This document shows positions 1 to 11,345 of a stretch of DNA of 64,000 nucleotides, piece by piece; the first letter of the stretch is position 1; every line of letters starts with the position of its first letter. Position numbers and translations under genes: made by a program. Below the pieces are notes generated by a model that was not told the origin of the DNA, did not search any database, and saw only the letters and a list, made by a program, of their open reading frames with translations. The DNA is from Nephrocerus scutellatus (Eukaryota > Arthropoda > Insecta > Diptera > Pipunculidae). The stretch lies in assembly GCA_947095585.1 (NCBI GenBank), contig OX352762.1, positions 90,329,749 to 90,393,748 on the forward strand, given 5' to 3'.

Positions 1-470
1 CACTAGAGTATACGTGTTCGTTTCAGTTCAATTATAGCTTTGTTTCGTATTCTTGTTCAACAATTTCAGGAGTCTGGAGGATAGTCCGTTGCCAGTTCAC
101 GGTAGTTTGCCCTTTTTCACCGTTACACTGCTCTATGTACATACTTGTCGCGAGTAAAATTAAAGTGAATTTCCTTTTGTCCAAAATTGCAACATTAATT
201 TTGTAAATTTTTGATGTGTAAGGGCTGAGGGACACAAATTTGAGGATTGGCTCAGGAACTGGCACATAAAAGTGAATAAAAAGAAATCTACGCACATCCA
301 TAGAGACCATACAGTTCAAAACTTCGTACGAAGTTAGAAACCCACACAAATGAATTAGCAAGGGAGCTAATAACACAGCCGGAAATATAGTCGTCTTCGC
401 ATGACATATCCACTAGATCTAATGAATTTATGAAAATAATTTAAATGCATATATAATCTCACACTTTTGT
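1..470. other. No recognised gene
   Basis: A 114-codon open frame runs on the minus strand (376-32). Its translation shows no motif, transmembrane pattern or family I recognise. The stretch lies inside or beyond the 3' part of the receptor gene and may simply be intron. Confidence 0.3.
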
Positions 471-471
471 T

Positions 472-1140
472 TTTTAAGTTCTCTATATTACCTCGCGTGC
501 ACGTGGCTGGCTGGTCAGATTTTCTGATCAATTTTTAACCCACTTCCCAAAGCCTGATTTTATTAAAAAATTTGCACACATGTATATTTCCTGTGACAAT
601 ACTTTCTATCGGACGCTCCCATAAAAATATTTTACAAAATTTACCCGATTTTTTTAAAATTTTATACAAATGTGTATCTCCGATGGAAAACACTTATTGT
701 AAAAATTTTGATGAGATGGGCCCCTGGGTCGGGGGGGCACCCATACAAATTTTATGAAAAAAGTTCCCGATTTTCTTCAAATTTTATACGCATGTGTTTC
801 TCCGATGGACAAAACTTTTCGTAAAATTTTTGAAGCGATCGGGCCCCGGGGTCGGGGGGCTCCCATACAATTTTTTTTAATTATCAATTTTTAACGCATT
901 TCTTAAAGCCCGATTTTCCGGAAATTTTGTACACATGTGTATTTCCGGTGACAATACTTTTTTTTAAAATTTGGAAGCTATCGGGCCCCGGGTTCGTGGG
1001 GCTCCCATACAAATTTAAAATAAAAATTACCCGAATTTTTCCAAATTTTACACACATGTGTATATCCAACAGACAATACTTTTTCTAAAATTTGGTAGTG
1101 ATCGGGCCCCGGGTTCGGCCACAAGGCCCTTATACATTTT
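472..1140 (+). repeat. Dispersed modular repeat R, copy 1
   Basis: Starts with the family end (TTCTCTATATTA.CT.GCG, then a run of TGGCTGG and the TTAACCCACTTCCCAAAGCC block). It continues as about five modules, each with ACACATGTGTATnTCCG, a GACAA..ACTT block, a GATCGGGCCCCGGG block and a CCCATACAAATTTTT block. No coding frame survives. The same modules occur at about nine other places in this window, in both orientations. Confidence 0.8.
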
Positions 1141-2555
1141 TTTAAATATCTTGTAGTGGCATCAGATACCGTCGTACTTTAATGACTGTGTGCGGTGTGT
1201 GCTGCGCAGTCGGCTGCGCTGCTTGGTTTTGGTGGTGGAGAGAGAGAGAAATCTTAGCTCATGCACAAATGAACTTAGCAAATGAAACGAGACATAAATG
1301 TTTTATGCTTAATTCAACTTACTTACTTATTTACTGAATTGTATTTTTATTGATGTCGTTTTTTGTTGTTGATATCAACTTACAGATAGAACTACAGATA
1401 GAACAACAAGTTTTTACAATATTCTGTCATTTGGCATTTTCATAAATTAGTTCAGAGCAGTCAAAGAGTTCTCAAGAAAAATGCTCGTGTTTCTTATTTG
1501 CTCAGAGTATGAGCGTGCTCTAAGTGCTCAGAATAAAATGATCTGAGCATTTTCAAATTTGACATCTGATGTCAAATGTCTCTTTCGATTATTTTCTCCT
1601 ACAATAAAAAAATAAAAAAAATAAAAAATTAACCAGGATCGAGGCTCCAATATAAATTTCTGCGATTGGAGAATTTAGATGAAAATTTTTATTTTTTTTA
1701 TGGGTTGTTTTTATTTTTAAATTACTTAAAAAAATAATAAAATTAATAAATTCAATTCATACTAATAATAAGTGTTAACATATAGGCTAAGTCTTAAGAT
1801 AAATAAAATGTAGATTGTAAGATTTGTGATTGTAATTTACAATATATCACATTCCTCACGTTTATAGCCGGTTTCGATTTATTTTCTCGGAATTCTCCCT
1901 GATTAATTAAAAAAAGCAATACGCAAAAACGATCACGAAACTAAAACGACGCGAGACCAAATGCTTTAACGAATGGATCATGGTCAAGGAAAACTACAAA
2001 AGACCTTGACCAAGAAAATATTACATAAAAATAACATAAGTAAGCCTTCAAAATTATTGGAACCTCCATTGAAAAATTGCATCTTTCAAGAACTATCTGA
2101 CTTCTTTCTTGAAGGCCAACAACTCGACAGTGAATTGTATCGGATTCGTTTGTAGTACCAGGCTTAACAAACGAAAAAGGCACGCACAACTATCGAGCCG
2201 AAAAGCGCCAAACATTGCACCAAGGATGAGCGAAAAAGCTGGACTCAAATGGAGCTCTTGAAGATTCTCTGCGGTTCCTGGTAGCTCTGCCAATTTCACC
2301 GGAGAAACCTCCAATTCAGGCCTTTGATGAATTTTTTAAATTTGGTGCTTTTGTTTTAAATTTTTATGATTTAAAAAACAATAAAAAAAATAATATGTTT
2401 TATTGAAATTATATTTCTTTTGGCGCGTTTAGTAGTGGGTGAAATTGAGAGCGTTACGAAAGTGCGACATGATGATTTAATTTTTCCACTGTCCGCAACG
2501 CAGTTCTAATCAACTGTCAAGTACACAAACCACTAAACGATTTTCAACGTCTTGA
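1141..2555. other. AT-rich, no recognised gene
   Basis: Contains a short GA-rich tract near 1237-1250, long A/T runs (1600-1760), and overlapping short frames at 1941-2314 on both strands that match nothing I know. I see no splice-bounded exon or element terminus here. Confidence 0.3.
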
Positions 2556-3250
2556 TTGTACTTTTGGGTTCTTTTGAGAGCCTTTCTGTGGTCGTTTTTG
2601 GGGTATTTGGAAGTGTTTTGGCTGTCTTTTGGTAGTCTTTTGGGGGTATTTTTGGGTTTTTTTTTGAGGTATTTTGGTGGTCTTTTGAGGGTATTTTGTT
2701 AGTACTTCGGGGGTTTTTAGAGGGTCTTTAAGAGATCTTTCGGAAGGTTTATGGGGGTCCTTCGGGGGTGTTTTGAGAGTTTTTAGTGGTCTTTTTGGGG
2801 TCTTTTGGTGGTATTTTTGCGTTATTTTGGGATCTTTTGGGAGTGTTTTGGAAGGTATTTTGGGTGTCTTTTAGTGGTATTTGGTCCGTCCTCTGGCAGT
2901 GTTTTTGGGGTCCTTTAGCGGTACTTGGAGGGTCTTTTGGGAGCGGGTATTTTGCGAATGTTTCGGGGGTTTTTGGAAGTATTTATGGGTTCTTTTGGGG
3001 ACTGTTTTTGGGGGTTTAAAGAGGTTTTTTGTGGGTATTGTGAGAGGTCTTTTGGCAGGACTTTTGGGATTCTTTTTTCTTTCCCTTTCTTTTGGGGTAT
3101 TTGAGTTTCTTTTGTATATGTTTTGGCGGTTCTTTAAGAGATTTTTGGGTGGTCTTTTGTGTGGTGTGTTGGGAGACTTTTGGGTATCTTTTAGGAGGTA
3201 TTTTAGGGGTCTTTTGATATGCCTTTTGAGGTTTTTTTTTATATATTTTT
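2556..3250 (+). repeat. G-rich minisatellite, TTTTGGGGGTC type
   Basis: Degenerate tandem array of units of roughly 10-20 bp such as GGTCTTTTGGGGGTATTTTG. The plus strand is almost purely G and T over about 700 bp. The open frames across it (2786-3019, 2881-3252) only reflect the scarcity of A, which removes stops, and are not genes. Related arrays lie at 4005-4245, 13840-15125 and 51945-52205. Confidence 0.85.
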
Positions 3251-3439
3251 AAAAAAAGTCTAATACATATTTCTATATTTTATATTATGGAGCATTCTGA
3301 ATTATCTAGTTGTGACATTTTGTTGCGCAGTGAACTCAAACATTCTGCTATGTTATATATCGAGTCGTGCGATTACATTCCACCAATCGAATTTAATATC
3401 ACCCTTGACTCGTCTTATCATTTTATTCATATCGATTTT

Positions 3440-3860
3440 TAGCGTGCATATTAACCTTTAATCTTTTAATCGCGCCCAAGAAGTATAATTTCTTACGGGC
3501 GTACCCAAGTGCACACACCAACTTTTTATTTTTAATTTATTTCTTCGATATTTACAGTGTTATCTGATTATAATTGCATTGATATACTTGACACTATAGT
3601 GTTATGATAGCTTAAGTATAAAACGTACTTTGACTCAACATTTTCTGGATATCGTGTAAAAACAGCATCTACTGTAGTTCCAGATTTTGTTGTTGCTATC
3701 TTCGGATCATTATTTATATGCAGATTGAATTTTTCACGCAGAAAGTTATTTAATGGTATCGAATCACTAGATGCAAAATTAACATTTAAATCACCACCCA
3801 AAATAAGTGGTATTTTGTGATATTCTGTGCCAAGAAGAGCAGTACCTCTATACTATATGC
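3440..3860 (-). pseudogene. Endonuclease fragment of a Helentron-like or LINE element
   Basis: Minus-strand reading (about 3850-3568) gives ILGGDLNVNF, then ATTKSGTTVDAVFTRY, then a SYHNTIVSS motif. GD(L/F)N is the catalytic Asp-Asn pair of endonuclease/exonuclease/phosphatase folds. TTKSGTTVDAVF followed by SYHxxI resembles the endonuclease joined to PIF1 helicase in insect Helentrons. Downstream (3520-3470) lies a GGGCGCGATTAAAAG segment typical, as I recall, of such non-coding ends. The N-terminal endonuclease part is missing and a stop lies just upstream. A non-LTR origin cannot be excluded. Confidence 0.55.
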
Positions 3861-4004
3861 AAATAGCTGGTGATGTTAAAACAGAATAATGTTTTATTAA
3901 CAGATATATAAATAGCTACGAAAATCATTTTTCCCATCTATATTTTTTGTTGATAAAATATTCTTGTAGTGTTCTGTGCCAATACGTTAATGCGCGCAAG
4001 CATG

Positions 4005-4245
4005 TAAACCCTCAAAACACTCCTAGAATACCCTCAAAAGATGACCAAGAGACAACCAAAAAATCCTCAAAATACCGCAAATGAACTCCCAAAGACACCC
4101 ACAAGACGCTAAAAATATTCTTTAAAGACAAAGAGATTCTCAAAATTCTCCCAAAAGACCCTCCAAAAACTCCCCAAAAGGCCCCCTATAGACCCTCAAA
4201 AGGTCCTTAAAAGACCTCCAAAAGACCACCAAAAGAGCCCCGCTA
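4005..4245 (-). repeat. C-rich (complement G-rich) minisatellite
   Basis: Array of units such as CCCTCAAAAGACC and CCCCAAAAGG. It is the reverse complement of the array type at 2556-3250, so the G-rich strand is here the minus strand. Confidence 0.8.
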
Positions 4246-4885
4246 TCTCAACAATGAATATAGCAAAACCCTCTTTTTCTCTCTCTAACCAGGTACCTTT
4301 TTCTTTCTTTAATGATCGAAATCAAATATCAACGAAGATGTTGAAATATACATTTTCCTGGCAAATGTGAATGCGTCTGTTATTGATGTTATTATAATTA
4401 TTGAAATAAACCCAACGTTATTAACAAAACATATGATTAAACTTTTATTAATTGTAGAAAGATAAATGTGGACTGTAATTTTATATATTCACAACAAGCA
4501 GGTGTGTCTCCTTCTTCACAAAAAACGGAAGTGACATTCCATTTTCTTTCTTTTATTAAACTTGTCACTCCTGAATAAAGTGACAAACACTTTTATTTAT
4601 TTATTTATTTATTTATTTTAGATTTATTTGATTTACACAGCGTCCATTGAACTATTGTAGCTCAAAATTCTAGAATTCTAGCTCATGCACAATGAAACAA
4701 CGAATACCAATTTGATAACAAGTAAGTGTAAAAAAACTTCGTTTTTCGGGTTTATACTGTATATGTATACAAGTACATTTTTGCGTTTTCATGTACAAAA
4801 TCGTTTCGAATGATGAGGTCATAAAACGCTGCAACGTTTAAATTTTACTCCCATCGCGCGTACAGAATTTTTACTTCAGAAAAAT
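4246..4885. other. AT-rich intron with (TTTA)n
   Basis: No gene seen. A short TTTA microsatellite runs from about 4590 to 4620. The remainder is AT-rich with no recognisable motif. Confidence 0.4.
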
Positions 4886-4889
4886 TCTT

Positions 4890-5332
4890 GGAAAATGAGG
4901 TAGGTCAGTGCGTCAATATCAATGACATTCGGTAAAGAGCACAATGATCAACGTATTTTTGCTGCAAAAACTTCGATTCATTGATTTACCCGATAGTTGA
5001 TTTATCAACATGATGATGTCGAATGCCATTCTTCGGACGCAACAATTGATTTGTTGAAGGAACATTTTGACGAGAACATTATCTTAAGAAATGGACCAAT
5101 AAATTTGCATACAAGATCGTGTGATTTGACCCCATTGGATTATTTTTTTGTGGCGATACGTAAAGTCATTGGTCTGTACCGAAAAACCAACAATGACTGC
5201 CGCTTTGGAAGCCGAAATTTAGCACGTTATTCGTGAGATACCGCTGCAAATGCCAGAAAAAGTTGTAAAAAAGTTAACCTTCGTGAGGAGTAGCCGCCGC
5301 GGCCATATGCCCGAAACCGTTTTTAAATATTA
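4890..5332 (+). pseudogene. mariner transposase C-terminal relic
   Basis: The reading contains QHDDVECHSSDATIDLLKEH, then CDLTPLDYFFV, and after a frame change REIPLQMPEKVV and RRGHMPETVFKY before a stop. QxDxxxCHxxxxTIDLL and RSCDLTPLDYF are the second and third catalytic blocks of mariner-type DDE transposases. The N-terminal DNA-binding part and first Asp are lost, and I see no terminal inverted repeats. The organisation resembles the mariner at 45231-46543 but the sequence is clearly diverged. Confidence 0.8.
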
Positions 5333-5334
5333 AA

Positions 5335-6088
5335 TCTCATAAAATTATCTTAAATAAATAATAAATAAATAAAATATCCAATATTTTCTTAAAAATTCTT
5401 AAGTTATATACGAGTATACCGTAATTAGTAATAATAATGTGCTTATTTTTAGCAATGCAATAAATAAGTCAATGTTATGTAAGTGTGAAAGTAACATTAC
5501 CGAATTGGCATTAACAAATATTTAGCATACCTCCTAACACTGCATATTTTCATTTTTATGTGGTTTGTTGCCCGACATAATTGGAATTTATTGTCGGCCA
5601 AGCCGATAGACGTTCATTGTCCTACGTGTTGAATTGCAATTAATATGTCATAAGGCTTGAATTTACTACAGCTGAGTAAATATAATAAATAGAGTAAAAG
5701 TATAGCTCTGATGAATATAGGACATAATTGTTGTAAAATGTAGAAATTACTTATAATTGTCTTCAGTGGATTTGAGGTGTTATAATCTCTAGAATTCAAA
5801 TTGGTATCAATAATGATTCAATTAGTTGCATACGTAAACAAGTGTAAAGTAATGATATTTGGTGGGGGGGAGGTTATAACATCACTGAACATTCGTCAAT
5901 TGACCAGATTTACGTATAACCTTTTATAAAAGAAAACTAAGAATCAAATGTTTTGCAAAATAATTGTTTATAATTTTAGATAAACTGTAGAAATGTTCTT
6001 ATAATAGCTTGCAATGAAATTATTAAACGTTTGATTTTGAAAATGATGGACGAGTGTTTTGGTTATTCCAATTCGTTAATCTATCAGT
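5335..6088. other. AT-rich, nothing recognised
   Basis: No coding frame, inverted repeat or known element is apparent in this stretch. Confidence 0.4.
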
Positions 6089-6350
6089 TTAAAATCAGCC
6101 ATTAGCAGAATAAGGGGAATAACACAGCATGTATTAAAATTGCAGGCCGTAACTATATCTCTGACTGGTGGAAGTGCGATCAAACCTCCGCCGGTAATTT
6201 TTCTCCAATACAGAAAAAGTTTTCTGACTGGGCTAGTAACTTCAAAGTAAGGTTGGCGCTAGGCCAATAACCTTCGCCCGTAAAAAACATTTTTTATGGA
6301 ACCCCAAATCAGCCTCGGATACACTGATGAACGACGACGACCACGGCAAC
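6089..6350 (+). mobile_element. RTE-like family A, 5' end fragment
   Basis: Matches 23150-23400 at high identity, including ATCTCTGACTGGTGGAAGTG and the GCCTCGGATACACTGATGAA block just before the endonuclease frame. It is the 5' untranslated region of family A and stops abruptly near 6350. Family A RTE-like elements normally lose their 5' end, so a lone 5' end is unusual. Confidence 0.75.
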
Positions 6351-6459
6351 AATAAAGTAAACAAACTTGCCAAAGATGTGACATATCAAAAAGCTCAGCT
6401 TTTGACGTGACAACGTCTCACTACAAGGTATAATGGGGTGCATGTTCAAAAAGTAAAAT

Positions 6460-6606
6460 GTTAAGTGAGACACTGTTAAATGAGACACTGTTAAGTGAGA
6501 CACTGTTAAGTGAGACACTGTTAAGTGAGACACTGTTAAGTGAGACACTGTTAAGTGAGACACTGTTAAGTGAGACACTGTTAAGCGTCACACTGTTAAG
6601 TGAGCC
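6460..6606 (+). repeat. 15-bp tandem array (GTTAAGTGAGACACT)
   Basis: About ten head-to-tail copies with few changes, just inside the start of element Q. The partner copy has at the equivalent place (9305-9365) two copies of a different unit, AACATCTGTTAAAA. The minus-strand open frame that repeats SHLTV is a by-product of the 15-bp period. Confidence 0.95.
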
Positions 6607-6629
6607 ACCTTTAAACTTTGGGAACTAAG

Positions 6630-7115
6630 CCATTTCCCAAGCGATTCGCATGAAATTCGGAATGTAGGACTAAGATGCGACTATAAGACTTCGTCCTATT
6701 ATAATTCTGGAATATGTTCATTATGGTCAGGAATTTCTGGAACGCAGCAATTTCTCAAGCGATTCGCATGAAATTCGGAATGTAGGACTAAGATGCCACT
6801 GCAAGGCTTCTTCCTATGGAAATTCTGGATTATGATCATTATGGTCTGGAATTTCTGGAACAAAGCAATATCTCAAGCGATTCGCATGAGATTCGGAATG
6901 TAGGACTAAGATGTGACTATAAGATTTCTTCATATGGAAATTCTGGAATATGATCATTATGGTCTGGAATTTCTGGAACAAAGCAATTTTTCAACCGATG
7001 CGCATGAAATTCGGAATGTAGGACTAAGATGTGACTATAAGATTTCTTCCAATGGAACTTCTGGAATATGATCATCATGGGCTGGAATTTTGGGAACTAA
7101 GGAATTTCTCAAGCG
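6630..7115 (+). repeat. 118-bp tandem array in element Q
   Basis: The anchor GCGATTCGCATGAAATTCGG recurs at 6641, 6759, 6877 and 6995, and a partial copy begins at 7113, an exact 118-bp period. The inverted counterpart lies at about 9011-9290 with about 119-bp spacing. No stop-free frame is maintained. Confidence 0.93.
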
Positions 7116-8040
7116 ACTCGTGTCTTTTAATTTAATCGTAATATTGTCCACAACGGCAAAGAACTTCACTCCAACCGCGCGTAAAGCTTACACGTACTCA
7201 TTTTTTCATTACTGTGTTTGTGCAGTGATACGCAATATGCACCCACCTCACAATCATTTTGTTATGAACATTTAGATCAGCTTATAAATTATTTATTCTG
7301 TTGTATTTGATGTGATTGATGATGATGTATGTGATTTCAATAACATTCCATCAAGCTGATAGCTTGAGTTGAACGAAACAAACATATGCAGTAGTAGGCT
7401 GCGCCCAAGAATTCATCCGCTGCGTAGTTTATGCTGCATGTTGGTCAAAAATTCACTTTTCAGAAAATGCAGTAAAGAAAAATCGACGGCGCAGTTTACG
7501 CAGCCACTTTAAATTCCATGCAAATAGCAAAATGTAAAAGTCAATTTGTCGCCCTACAAGCAGACTAAGTTGGTTTAAAATGTTGCCTGTCATTTTTTTT
7601 GTGCATCACAACTGGCGCAGCTACTTAATTATTAACCGCAGCCGTAGTGATGGTATATTCTCTGTTCATTTTCTATCGGTGCTCTGCTCTCCTCGGTCTA
7701 TCACCATTGCATAAAGTTATACAGTGCTCTCGTGTAGGTCGTCTTACAGAAAAACAAATACTACTATAAGTTACAAAAAAAGAGCAGGGTAGGCTGTGTC
7801 AAAGACACGGCCGTGGTTTTTGAGCGTGACAGCGTCTGTCCGGGACGAAAGAAAAGAAAACAAAGATCTTGTTGTCTGCGGGACATAAACACGGACGTAT
7901 ATATTAAAAATTTTTTCTATACTAAATACAAGTCCTACAACTTGCACCGTAGCTCATCACATACAACATCATCACATCACATTATATATAAATTATTTAT
8001 AAGCGAAATGGTAATGCTAAGAATGTCGCTTTAAAACATG

Positions 8041-8245
8041 CAGGCGTGATTAAATTTCTTTGCATGGTTCTCTCCCTTCTGTAATAGATCAAAGAGTTAT
8101 TCAATTTATAAAAAAATTGAGTAATTTTAAATAAATTTTAAGAGAAATTAAATGGAAAAGAGAAGAATTTCGCTTTGATACATGCAGGCGTGATTTAATT
8201 TCTTTTGCATGGTTCTCTCTCTTCTGTAATTGATCGAAGAGTTAT
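8041..8245 (+). repeat. 139-bp direct duplication within Q
   Basis: The block beginning CATGCAGGCGTGATT and containing GCATGGTTCTCTC occurs at about 8040 and again at about 8182. The inverted copy of this region at 9500-9620 also carries the block. Confidence 0.75.
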
Positions 8246-8335
8246 TTACTCTAGTTACTGTAAAGCGAAAAGAAAAGCAAATAGTTGCAAGGAAGCTTGC
8301 AGGTTTTCATTGTTACATGAATCTTTTTTGAAAAT

Positions 8336-10415
8336 TATGGTAGTTTTGTTTTTCTGCACGTCAGGAGAGTACTGTATCGAGCAGAGCAGAGGACCGATGG
8401 AAAATGAACAGAGACTGTACTATCACTACGGCTGCGGTAAAGAATTAAGGAGTTACGCAGCTTATGCTGCACAAAAAAATGGCAGGCAGTCGGTATGCAC
8501 GAAATTCCGGCTATATTTTGAACCGACTTACAGTCTGCTTGTAGGGCGACAATTTGACATTTACATTTTATTATTTGCATCCCATTTTAAGTAGCTGCGT
8601 AAACTGCGCAGTCGATTTTTCTTTAATGCATTGGCTGAAAAGTGAATTTTTGACCAACATGCAGCATAAACTGCGCAGCGGCTGAATTCTTGACCGCAGC
8701 CTACTACTGCATACGTTTGTTTCGTTCTGCTCTGCTTGATTGTATGTTATTGAAAATACAAACATGATCATCAATCACATCACATACAACGAATAAATAA
8801 TTTATAAGCTGATTGAAATGTTCATAACAATTTATTGTGAGGTGGGTACATATTAAATATATCATATCACTGCACAATGCATATAATGCAGTTGCGTCGA
8901 TAGTAGTAGGAGAAGTAAGAGCTGTTAAAAAAATATGTGCGTGTATTCTTTACGTGCGGTTGGAGTGAAATTCTTTGACGTTGTGGCCAATATTACGATT
9001 AACTTAAAAGGCACGAGTCGCTTGAGAAATTGCTTAGTTCCCGAAATTCCAGACCATTATGATCATATTCCAGAATTCCCATAGGAAGAAGTCTTATAGC
9101 CGCATATTAGTCCTGCATTCCGAATTTCATTTGAATCGCTTGAGAAATTGCTTTGTTCCAGAAATTCCAGCCCATAATGATCATATTCAAGAATTTCCAT
9201 AGGAAGAAATCGTATTGTCGCATCTTAGTCCTGCATTCCTAATTTCATACGAATCGCTTGAGAAATTGCTTAGTTCAAAAAATTCTAGTTCCTCATCCCA
9301 TTGGATATTAAAAAACGTTACTTAACATCTGTTAAAAACGTAATTTAACATCTGTTAAAATAGTTCCATTTAACATGCGACTTTTTGAACACGTACCCCC
9401 TAAACCTTGTAGTGAGACGTTGTCACGTCAAAAGAGGCATGTTACAATGAAAACCTGCAAGCTTCCTTGCAAATATTTCCTTTTCTTTTCGCTTATCTTA
9501 TCCTTACTCATGTTTACAGAGTTAATAACTCTTCGATCAATTACAGAAGGAGAGAACCATGCATAACAAATTAATTTAATGATGAACAATTGGCCTGCAT
9601 GCTTCAAAGCGACATTCTTAGCATACCATTTCGATGCATTGGTTAGTGCTACTCACATCTTTTCTCTTCAAATTTAATTTAAAACTACTCAAATTTTTTA
9701 TGAGTTGAAACCAAAAGCTGCATTACTCTGATTTATATATAATGTGATGTGTTGATGATGTATGTGATGAGCTACGGTGCAAGTCGTAGCACTGTCATAT
9801 TTTTTTTATAATACTAACGAAAACAGTTTTAGACCTATCTTTGGACGTACCGATCAATTCAAACATTCCTTCTTAAGCCGGTCAAAAATTTTGTGGAATG
9901 AATTGCCCGACTCTGTATTTCCGCATGTGTATGATATTCAGTCATTTAATATACATGTGATTATGGCTTGGCAAAGTTTATATTGAAATTACCGTGCAAT
10001 ATAATTAGTATTTTACCCCAATTGTTTTTGGCCAATAAAGCTGCACACTCTGAAATATACTCGTATGCCGTCTAAACGTCACTATAGATCATGTAAGCCC
10101 GTAAACCAAAACCCTCTCTAGAGAAGTAGTAGGGTAGTATAGTCTCTGTTCAACTCACATTACATTACTAATTGAATTGAATTATAAGGTTTAAACTCGG
10201 AAATTATTTTAAAACAACATAAACTGGAAAACTAGATATACACTTTAATTTAAGTTAAATGTAAATTAAATAAAAAAAATAAGAAATAAACAGTGCATTG
10301 GCCTGCACTAACAATGTTTCTAACCGTTGTCACGCTCAAAGTTCTCGCGGCCGTGTAGACGACACAGCCTACTCTGCTCTTTTTGAGCTTAGATGTAGTT
10401 ATAGAGCACTCAAAA
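8336..10415 (-). mobile_element. Element Q, inverted and circularly permuted copy
   Basis: 8336-9437 is the reverse complement of 7772-6398 (5' part of Q). 9438 onward is the reverse complement of 8325 down to about 7720 (3' part of Q), interrupted by a LINE tail at about 9785-10080. On the minus strand the order is therefore Q 3' part followed directly by Q 5' part, which is a head-to-tail junction at 9437/9438. No coding capacity is seen. Confidence 0.6.
9785..10065 (+). pseudogene. Jockey-like LINE (family J) 3' end
   Basis: The frame reads FRPIFGRTDQFKHSF, LSRSKILWNELPDSVFP and YDIQSFNIHV, the C-terminal tail found after the RT domain in jockey-like elements. The same tail is seen on the minus strand at 15175-15426 and 62035-62379. 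An untranslated stretch with GGCCAATAAAGCTGCACA follows. The piece interrupts element Q. Confidence 0.75.
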
Positions 10416-10439
10416 TAGCTCCATTATCTCGGTCTCCAG

Positions 10440-11013
10440 ACAGGGTGCGACTTGCTGCGCTTTGTGGAAGACCATAGACCGGACGTACTCCTTGTTAATG
10501 AGACAAATCTTAACGCAAGACACAAAATAGAATTAAAAAACTACGACTTTATACGGACGGACAAAAAGAACGCGATTCGTGGTGGTGGAACAGCAGTGCT
10601 GATCCGAAAACCACTAAGTTTCAAAACAGTTTATAAGAGCGATGTTGCAAGCTTTAATTGTCTAGAGCCGACTATTATTTTAGAAAAACCAACTGCAAGA
10701 GGTTCGAAAAACGGGTCACAAGAGAATGCAGAATTTTCATTTCCTTGTTTTAAGTTCATAACTATAGGAATCTGACGAACAAGGAGTGTGATTTTTGCAT
10801 CGAAAGACTGAATTCGGTGATTCTGTCGACAGTCGATTAACTCGACAGTCCCGAAAATTAAAAATCAAAAATTCTACGGATTGTTATCTAAACCGCGAAA
10901 TTCGTACGTTACAGAGCTACAAGAGTTTTCTTGTCACACTTATCAACAGAATACGACGGCAACTCTCTGGTGTACTGGGCAACAGTGAACTATTGAGATA
11001 CAAAGCCTCATAA
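10440..11013 (+). pseudogene. Non-LTR endonuclease fragment (jockey-like)
   Basis: The frame gives RPDVLLVNETNLN, YDFIRTDKKN and IRGGGTAVLIRK. The ET motif (catalytic Glu) and RxGGGxAVLI block belong to apurinic-type endonucleases of jockey/I-group retrotransposons. The later catalytic blocks (GDFN, SDH) are absent. A second frame (10795-11013) has the basic, RT-proximal look of LNREIRTLQSYKS. Truncated and frameshifted. Confidence 0.75.
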
Positions 11014-11084
11014 TGTTGTTACTGTGCCAGAACTGAGAATACCAATTGCTTTGCTCTCATTTCTCGGGCGGTAATTGATAGCAG

Positions 11085-11345
11085 AACGACGCCGTATGTG
11101 AGAAAGGACGATTCCGGAGACTCTATAATGATGAGATCTACGAGCGTTATCGCGATGTCGACATCATGAAGTGAATTAAGCTTGGTAGGCTCCGGTGGGC
11201 AGGACACTTAGCTCACAGGAGCGAAGAGGATCCTGCTCGGAAAGTCCTTTGCGGTAGGATTTATGGAACACGACAACGAGGCCAGCCAAGGATGGCGTAG
11301 ACTATAGGACGCCCAGAGTTTAGGGATGCCATCGGGACCGGAAAA
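11085..11345 (+). mobile_element. RTE-like family A, 3' fragment
   Basis: Reads [10 protein letters not shown], then [20 protein letters not shown] and [15 protein letters not shown], matching 28570-28800. It keeps the C-terminal [13 protein letters not shown] block typical of insect RTE-like ORFs, with an in-frame stop before IKLGRL. Confidence 0.85.

Larger units (their letters stand above)
6398..8325 (+). mobile_element. Element Q, forward copy
   Basis: Defined by comparison with the inverted partner at 8336-10415. Starts at CTTTTGACGTGACAACGTC and ends near TTTTCATTGTTACATG. After the start come a 15-bp tandem array (6460-6606), a 118-bp tandem array (6630-7115), a region with repeated GCGCAGTTTA-like blocks (7380-7700) and a terminal part with a 139-bp duplication. 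No transposase or replication-protein frame is recognisable, so it would be non-autonomous. The subterminal tandem arrays recall Foldback/Galileo elements, but I could not assign a family. Confidence 0.6.

Noticed and set aside
1941..2314. Overlapping frames on both strands as an exon
   Set aside because: No motif or matching splice signals, and neither frame is favoured.
2786..3252. Two long overlapping open frames rich in Phe, Gly, Leu and Trp, looking like a membrane protein
   Set aside because: They lie wholly in the G/T minisatellite; absence of A removes stop codons, and units rather than codons are conserved.
6309..6578. Minus-strand frame repeating SHLTV, a possible repeat protein
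   Set aside because: The 15-bp period of the tandem array is a multiple of three; the frame has no other coding sign and sits in non-coding element Q.
6460..6606. Regular short repeats suggestive of a CRISPR array
   Set aside because: Units are contiguous with no unique spacers, and the DNA is from a fly.
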